Assembly: GCA_017860455.1 (NCBI GenBank)
Contig: JAGDMF010000015.1
Location: 1-47,566 of the forward strand
DNA: 47,566 nt
Source of the DNA: Bacteroidota bacterium
GTDB lineage: Bacteria; Bacteroidota; Bacteroidia; Bacteroidales; WCHB1-69
Direction of reading: 5' to 3'
The position numbers were made by a program, and so were the translations under genes. This document shows, piece after piece, positions 43,261-47,566 of this stretch. A model generated the notes under the pieces. It ran no database searches and was not told the origin of the DNA. It saw only the letters and a program-made list of their open reading frames with translations. Each line of letters begins with the position of its first letter. Positions within the stretch are counted from its first letter, which is position 1.

Positions 43261-44158
43261 TTCCATGAAAGTCAGAAACTTAGATCAATATTTACATTTA
43301 CATTTTATTGTTCTTATTTTCGGTTTCACCGGAATATTAGGTAAATTGATCTCATTTCCAGCGCAATATCTGGTATTCTACCGGCTTTTATTCACTATTC
43401 CGATTTTGTTTCTGATTATCAAATTCAAAAAACAAACCCTAAGAGTTACCCGAAAAGAGCTCATTCAATTTTTGTTAGTGGGGATCATTGTGGGTATGCA
43501 TTGGATCACTTTTTTCCACTCCATCAAGGTTTCTAATGTATCAGTAGCTCTCAGTTGTTTAGCAAGTTCTACACTTTTTGTAGGTATTTTAGAACCTCTT
43601 TTTCACAAACAGAAAATAGCCTGGCTGGAAATTGTGATGGGAATATTGGTTTTAGTCACCCTTTCCATCATGTTAGGATTTGAGATCACCTACATTAAAG
43701 GAGCACTATTTGGAGTCACTTCTGCATTTTTAGCCGGCACATTTAATGTGATTAACAAAAGGTTTTCTGGAACCAAATCTTCCTTATCTCTCACTTTTTA
43801 CGAATTGATTGGGGCATTAATTCCGGTTATTATTGTTATTTTTTGGAATCAAACCGAGTGGAACAGTTTTCCCATTCCTAAACAATGGGATCTATTGTGG
43901 TTGATCATTTTAGCTTCCATCTGCACGGCCTATCCATTTGCGGCTATTGTTCAGTTAATGAAAACTTTATCCGCCTACACTGTTACTTTAGCAATAAACT
44001 TTGAGCCTATTTATGCCATCATTTTAGCATTCTTTATTTTTGGAGATTCTGAAAAGATGGGAACACCGTTTTATATTGGAGTTGCGGTGGTCATGATGAT
44101 TGTATTTGCTTATCCAACTATAAAAAAACTAAAAACTAACTACCAACATGAAATTTAA
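43247..44158 (+). CDS. EamA/DMT-family transporter
   Basis: 303 residues with ten hydrophobic helices arranged as two EamA repeats (about 13-145 and 160-295). FGFTGILGKLISFPAQYLVF in the first and EPIYAIILAFFIFGDSE in the second match the family. These carriers export small metabolites or amino acids; the substrate is unknown. The start at 43247 overlaps the upstream gene; an ATG at 43265 just past its stop is an alternative. The 3' end overlaps the MATE gene by 11 bp. Confidence 0.9.
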   Translation: MRFVSSMKVRNLDQYLHLHFIVLIFGFTGILGKLISFPAQYLVFYRLLFTIPILFLIIKFKKQTLRVTRKELIQFLLVGIIVGMHWITFFHSIKVSNVSVALSCLASSTLFVGILEPLFHKQKIAWLEIVMGILVLVTLSIMLGFEITYIKGALFGVTSAFLAGTFNVINKRFSGTKSSLSLTFYELIGALIPVIIVIFWNQTEWNSFPIPKQWDLLWLIILASICTAYPFAAIVQLMKTLSAYTVTLAINFEPIYAIILAFFIFGDSEKMGTPFYIGVAVVMMIVFAYPTIKKLKTNYQHEI

Positions 44159-45488
44159 AAAATTAATACCTTATTATAAAAGAAATCTAAAGTTAGCATA
44201 CCCTGTTATGTTAGCACAATTAGGGCAAGTTACTGTAAGTATGGCAGATACCATTATGGTGGGAAGAGTAGGAACCACTGAATTAGCTGCTTCAGCCTTT
44301 GCCAACTCCATTTTTATTATCATTTTCATATTCAGTTTAGGGTTCTCCTTAGGGATTACTCCATTAATTGGAAATGCTTTCGGTAAAAAACAGGATAAAA
44401 AAATTGCCATTTTATTTCAAAACGGGTTGCTGGTCAACATTGTACTCAGTATTGCCCTCATGATATTGTTTATGCCGTTAGCTCCGGCTCTCAACTGGAT
44501 GAACCAACCGCCTGACGTTGCCCGAATGTCTATCCCCTATTTTCTCATTTTGATGAGCACATCTGTTCCGTTGGCTATTTTCTTTTCTATCAGACAGTTT
44601 GGGGAAGGGATAGGCAACACTAAAATAGCAATGTGGATCACCTTAATGGGCAATGTAGTCAATATTTTCTTCAATTATTTATTGATATACGGGAAATTTG
44701 GATTTCCGGAATTAGGATTAGTAGGAGCAGGTTTAGGAACACTGATTGCAAGAATTGCAATGGCAGCTGCCTATATATGGGTATTGCAAAAAAATGATCT
44801 TTTTGCACCTTACCGAAAGTTTTTTTCCAAATTAAATTATCATAGGGTAGCGTGTTGGAAATTAGTAAAAACCAGTTTTCCCATATCAGGACAACTCTTG
44901 GTTGAGGTATTATCATTCAGTTTCAGTGCGATTATGGTAGGGTGGATCAATAAAGAAAACTTAGCAGCGCATCAGATTGCGTTAACGATGGCCTCCGGAA
45001 CCTTTATGCTTGCTTTAGGAGTAGCATCAGCCACAACGATAAGGATTTCGCATCAGTTCGGCAGTGGACACTATAAAGCTACAAAAGTGGCGGCCATTGC
45101 GGCCATGCATTTAGCTGTTTTATTGATGAGTTTTAATGCGGCTCTGTTTTTCATATTCCGCAATCAGATTCCATTGCTTTTTTCATCAGACTCGGAAGTG
45201 ATCAAAATAGCCTCCCAATTGCTCATAATAGCAGGGTTTTTTCAGATTTTTGATGGTTTACAAATAGTCGGGTTATCGGCACTTCGGGGTTTAGCAGATG
45301 TTAAATCAGCCATGTATATTGCAGCTATTTCATACATTTTAATCTGTTTACCATTAGCCTATTTCTTTGGGTTTATCATAGATTTAGGATCTGTAGGAGT
45401 ATGGATAGGTTTAGCTATTGGTTTGGTAATTGCGGCAGTTGCCTATAGGGCACGCTTCAACTATTTCATGAGAAAGGTGATGAAATAA
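44148..45488 (+). CDS. MATE-family efflux transporter
   Basis: 446 residues and twelve hydrophobic helices in two bundles of six. Conserved MATE segments are AYPVMLAQLGQVTVSMADTI (about 18-37) with the following MVGRVGTTELAA, LGITPLIGNAFG, and in the second half HQIALTMASGTFMLALGVAS. Members export cationic compounds or drugs by Na+ or H+ antiport. It is the last gene of the lipoprotein-EamA-MATE unit, and its stop is 4 bp from that of the convergent gene. Confidence 0.94.
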   Translation: MKFKKLIPYYKRNLKLAYPVMLAQLGQVTVSMADTIMVGRVGTTELAASAFANSIFIIIFIFSLGFSLGITPLIGNAFGKKQDKKIAILFQNGLLVNIVLSIALMILFMPLAPALNWMNQPPDVARMSIPYFLILMSTSVPLAIFFSIRQFGEGIGNTKIAMWITLMGNVVNIFFNYLLIYGKFGFPELGLVGAGLGTLIARIAMAAAYIWVLQKNDLFAPYRKFFSKLNYHRVACWKLVKTSFPISGQLLVEVLSFSFSAIMVGWINKENLAAHQIALTMASGTFMLALGVASATTIRISHQFGSGHYKATKVAAIAAMHLAVLLMSFNAALFFIFRNQIPLLFSSDSEVIKIASQLLIIAGFFQIFDGLQIVGLSALRGLADVKSAMYIAAISYILICLPLAYFFGFIIDLGSVGVWIGLAIGLVIAAVAYRARFNYFMRKVMK

Positions 45489-45492
45489 AGGA

Positions 45493-46563
45493 TTACGGAA
45501 ATCTGATAAAATAATCTGAAGAGCCTTCCTGAGGGAAATTCCCATCTCTACTAGTAAAACCATCATAGGTTAATATAAAAAAATTATTGGTTATCAAATT
45601 CATATAAAAAATATCAGACATAAAAAATTCAGGAACCAATAACACTCTAATAAATGAATTTGATTTTGAATAAACCCAGGTTGTTGTATGTCCTTGATCA
45701 CTATAGTACCACCCAGACTCACTATTAGTGGCACTTAACAATCGATATGTTTGCAGAATGGAATCATTGACAAATGAGACTAAGTTTTGATAAGGAGTAG
45801 TCGTTATTGTTGTAATCACCGGCTCCATAGGAAAATCGCCGGGTAATGTTCTCCAGGTATCAATAATATTAAAATCACCAGTTGTTTCAGGGAAAATGTT
45901 AAAAAAGATATACCCGTTATGATCAATCTTTTCAGCTCCCGATTTGGTATTCCCATTTTTCCAGCAGGTAAAGGAGAGCGAGTCCCCAATCACAAAATAA
46001 TTGGAATCATCCTTCGTTTGAGCGGGTTTTGCCATGGTTTGATTTGGAGTAGTATTTACTAATTCAATAGAGTGAAGAAGAGTTCCTGTTCCCATTTGAA
46101 TCAATTTAATTGTAGATTTTTGTTTAGCAGATTTTGCTTCTAAAATATAGATCCCTTTTTGTGGAGGAGCAATATTAAAAGAATAGATTCCGGGTTCACT
46201 AATAATTGATTTTTGAGAACAAAGATTTCCCAATATATCAAAAAGAGAAAGAATAACTGATCCTGATTCTGTGGTATTCAATGATACAATAGTGCTCCCA
46301 TCAACAGGATTTGGAAAACCGGGTTCAAACCCAAAATCAGGGAAATTAATCTGTTGATCATCAATACCGACAGTAAATGAAAACAACACTGTATCGGGAT
46401 ACAGTTTCATCCATTTGAATCCGGTTCGCAGATTCGTAATTTGAATACTATCATAGGGAAGATTGATCATTTCAACTCTTGATTTCAAAACCACTCTGAC
46501 TGATTGAGAAAAAGTACTCATTGTGAGTAACATAACGACAAAAAAGATGTAATTTTTTTTCAT
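45493..46563 (-). CDS. secreted protein with an internal sorting-domain-like module
   Basis: 356 residues with a signal peptide ending STFSQ (residue 20). Residues ~79-158 look like a type A sorting domain: GFEPGFPNPVDGSTIVSL, VILSLFDILGNLCSQKS, and PQKGIYILEAKSAKQKS followed by KLIQ. Yet this module is internal and is followed by another ~200 residues with no recognised domain (contains WRTLPGDFPMEPV and GWYYSDQGHTTTWVY). A true sorting domain should end the protein. It may therefore be a structural beta-sandwich of the same fold or a fusion. No other domain recognised; extracytoplasmic location is likely. Confidence 0.8.
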   Translation of the reverse strand: MKKNYIFFVVMLLTMSTFSQSVRVVLKSRVEMINLPYDSIQITNLRTGFKWMKLYPDTVLFSFTVGIDDQQINFPDFGFEPGFPNPVDGSTIVSLNTTESGSVILSLFDILGNLCSQKSIISEPGIYSFNIAPPQKGIYILEAKSAKQKSTIKLIQMGTGTLLHSIELVNTTPNQTMAKPAQTKDDSNYFVIGDSLSFTCWKNGNTKSGAEKIDHNGYIFFNIFPETTGDFNIIDTWRTLPGDFPMEPVITTITTTPYQNLVSFVNDSILQTYRLLSATNSESGWYYSDQGHTTTWVYSKSNSFIRVLLVPEFFMSDIFYMNLITNNFFILTYDGFTSRDGNFPQEGSSDYFIRFP

Positions 46564-46618
46564 TTTTATTTTATTTAATTTTCTATAAAGATTATTTCAA
46601 TTGTTAATAATGAATTTG

Positions 46619-46626
46619 CAAATATA
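46619..46626 (-). promoter_or_regulatory. -7 promoter box for the internal-sorting-domain gene
   Basis: Minus-strand TATATTTG followed by CA matches TAnnTTTG, 55 bp upstream of the start at 46563. An octamer array starts 15 bp upstream of it. Confidence 0.65.
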
Positions 46627-46640
46627 TAAAAAATTCAGAA

Positions 46641-46752
46641 TGCTCGATTGTTCGATTGCTCGATTGCTCGAATGCTCGATTGCTCGATTGCTCGAATGCT
46701 CGAATGCTCGAATGCTCGAATGCTCGAATGCTCGAATGCTCGAATGCTCAAT
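46641..46752 (+). repeat. 14-unit TGCTCGAA/TGCTCGAT octamer array
   Basis: Fourteen consecutive 8-bp units: TGCTCGAT and TGTTCGAT at the left end, nearly all TGCTCGAA to the right, and TGCTCAAT last. The right-hand units are identical to each other, which suggests recent expansion there. A 63-codon open frame across it merely reads the repeat. Confidence 0.93.
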
Positions 46753-46843
46753 TATTCATTATTCAATATTCATTAGCACATTAGCATATTAGCTTATTAG
46801 CACATTAGCACATTAGCACATTAGCATATTAGCACATTAGCTT
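46753..46843 (+). repeat. TATTCAT heptamers and ATTAGCAC octamers
   Basis: Three heptamers (TATTCAT, TATTCAA, TATTCAT) lead without a gap from the TGCTCGAA array into nine octamers at 46772-46843 (ATTAGCAC, ATTAGCAT, ATTAGCTT mixed). Together with the previous array and element copy 3 it accounts for most of the 700 bp between the last two genes; 47056-47200 shows nothing I can name. Confidence 0.88.
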
Positions 46844-46852
46844 ATTAATCAG

Positions 46853-47055
46853 GGCATTCCCCTTTGGCCTCGCTCAAGCCATTTCCGAACAAATATGAAT
46901 AATGGTAGCGTCGCTCGCCAAAGGGTCGGTCTCCGCCTGCAAGTCCGCAGTAATAAGCCGAGGGACTGCATGGTCGTTAAAGTAGCTCACAGGCTCGCTC
47001 TTTAACTCCCTGCATCCCTACGGTAATGCGGGGTTCTCTGCCCGACGGAGGACTC
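46853..47055 (+). repeat. dispersed structured element, copy 3
   Basis: Plus-strand copy. Possible helices: 46860-46868 with 46917-46925 (9 bp), 46945-46949 with 47027-47031, 46958-46960 with 47021-47023, 46962-46964 with 47016-47018, 46976-46982 with 47000-47006 (7 bp), and 46984-46987 with 46992-46995 closing a CACA loop. The central part is almost identical to copy 2, while the 3' part (from about 47031) is diverged. It starts 9 bp after an octamer array and ends about 210 bp before a transposase-like gene. Confidence 0.82.
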
Positions 47056-47220
47056 ATTCCATATTCTTATAAATAACGGATATAAATATTTGTAAATACT
47101 TAATAATAAAATAAATTCAAATTCTCTTGATGATACTTCAAAGCTTAACCCTACTTTTGTAAGAATATATTTTTTTGTCGATTTTTTCATTTTTTTTGTT
47201 CAATCGTTTTGTTTTTTGTT

Positions 47221-47228
47221 TATATTTG
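47221..47228 (+). promoter_or_regulatory. -7 promoter box for the transposase-like gene
   Basis: TATATTTG, preceded by a T-rich run with several TTTTG steps, matches TAnnTTTG. It lies 35 bp before the ATG at 47264. Confidence 0.6.
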
Positions 47229-47263
47229 TTACATTACTTTTTACTCACTAAACTCAAAAAACT

Positions 47264-47566
47264 ATGAAAGATCTGCCTGAAATCTCTAAGAAGTTCAACG
47301 AAATCACCCCAGTAGTTCAAGACAAAATCGTTGAAATCCTTAATGGAAAACGAAAAGGAGTTCAATACTATCTCTGTAAAAAGTGTCATAAGAACTTCAA
47401 TGAGTTTACGGGTACAACAGTTTCATATCTGAAGAAAAAGGATATTTTAAAACCCTTTATTCGTTCGATGTTATCAGGAGATAGCTTGTATATTTGTTCT
47501 AAAAGACACCATATAGCGATTCAGACCGCTTTTAACTGGCGACATAAAATCATAGCTGCATTTAAG
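47264..47566 (+). CDS. IS1595-type transposase-like protein, N-terminal part (partial)
   Basis: 101 residues are visible before the window ends. After a helical N-terminus (about 1-35) comes YYLCKKCHKNFNEFTGTTVS (38-57). This matches the second half of the zinc-ribbon and the FN..TGT motif that begin IS1595/ISXO2-family transposases. A helix with FIRSMLSGDSLYI and the TAFNWRHKI motif follows, typical of their DNA-binding region. The first CxxC pair of the ribbon is not present upstream, so the zinc site may be incomplete. The DDE catalytic domain would lie beyond the window, so activity cannot be judged. No terminal inverted repeat was identified. Confidence 0.75.
   Translation, partial: MKDLPEISKKFNEITPVVQDKIVEILNGKRKGVQYYLCKKCHKNFNEFTGTTVSYLKKKDILKPFIRSMLSGDSLYICSKRHHIAIQTAFNWRHKIIAAFK

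Noticed and set aside
46601-46792. A 63-codon plus-strand open frame with an eight-residue internal repeat
   Set aside because: It is generated by the TGCTCGAA octamer array: an 8-bp repeat without stops reads as a repeating peptide. It has no promoter or family signal.
47002-47190. Minus-strand 62-codon frame between element copy 3 and the transposase-like gene
   Set aside because: It starts in AT-rich leader DNA, ends in the structured element, and has no family features.

Overview
The window is a stretch of a low-GC Bacteroidota chromosome, most like Flavobacteriia and relatives. The evidence is: a 2,407-residue SprA (the type IX secretion outer-membrane translocon) directly behind ruvA; a PorV/PorQ-type barrel; secreted proteins ending in type A sorting domains; and at least fifteen copies of the Bacteroidota promoter -7 box TAnnTTTG in front of genes. 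Most starts lack a purine-rich ribosome binding site, as is usual in this phylum.

Layout. 1-2.2 kb: tail of a membrane transporter, then the cell-wall pair anmK-murB. 2.5-7.2 kb: a 2-hydroxyacid dehydrogenase, then a secreted M1 peptidase followed 6 bp later by a GH47-type alpha-mannosidase. 7.3-17.1 kb: ruvA, sprA and an ABC-F ATPase. 17.2-22.0 kb: two exported proteins plus a LytS-type kinase, convergent with an operon that ends in a LytTR response regulator. 22.1-26.9 kb: a small membrane protein, uvrC and a DUF2339 membrane protein. 26.9-31.5 kb: acyl-ACP thioesterase, a T9SS cargo protein, thiL, and prfB with its programmed +1 frameshift. 31.5-36.0 kb, minus strand: recX, RNase G, a 29-residue basic protein, HU, deoC and a PorV-like protein. 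36.2-38.5 kb: an OmpA-like protein and a two-domain nucleoside kinase. 39.0-41.6 kb, minus strand: polysaccharide deacetylase, AAC(3)-like acetyltransferase, mnmD. 41.6-45.5 kb: an Ig-like lipoprotein, an EamA transporter and a MATE transporter. 45.5-46.6 kb: a secreted protein with an oddly internal sorting-like domain. At the right edge a transposase-like gene (IS1595 type) is cut off.

The genes are mostly ordinary housekeeping and envelope functions. The unusual content lies between them. First, three dispersed copies (about 2.25, 38.7 and 46.9 kb) of a 175-215 bp element share short invariant blocks, while several helices keep their pairing and change their sequence. This points to a structured RNA or a mobile hairpin element that I cannot assign to a known family. 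Second, nearly every longer spacer holds arrays of exact 7-bp or 8-bp words (GGCGAAA, GTTACCT, TCACCTG, ATGAATA, ATTAGCAC, TGCTCGAA and others). The words drift or switch but keep the period. Arrays begin at stop codons, and some reach to within 5-15 bp of the next promoter. In three promoters a TG of the heptamer sits exactly 20 nt upstream of the -7 box. I saw no tRNA, rRNA, CRISPR array, prophage or defence cluster.
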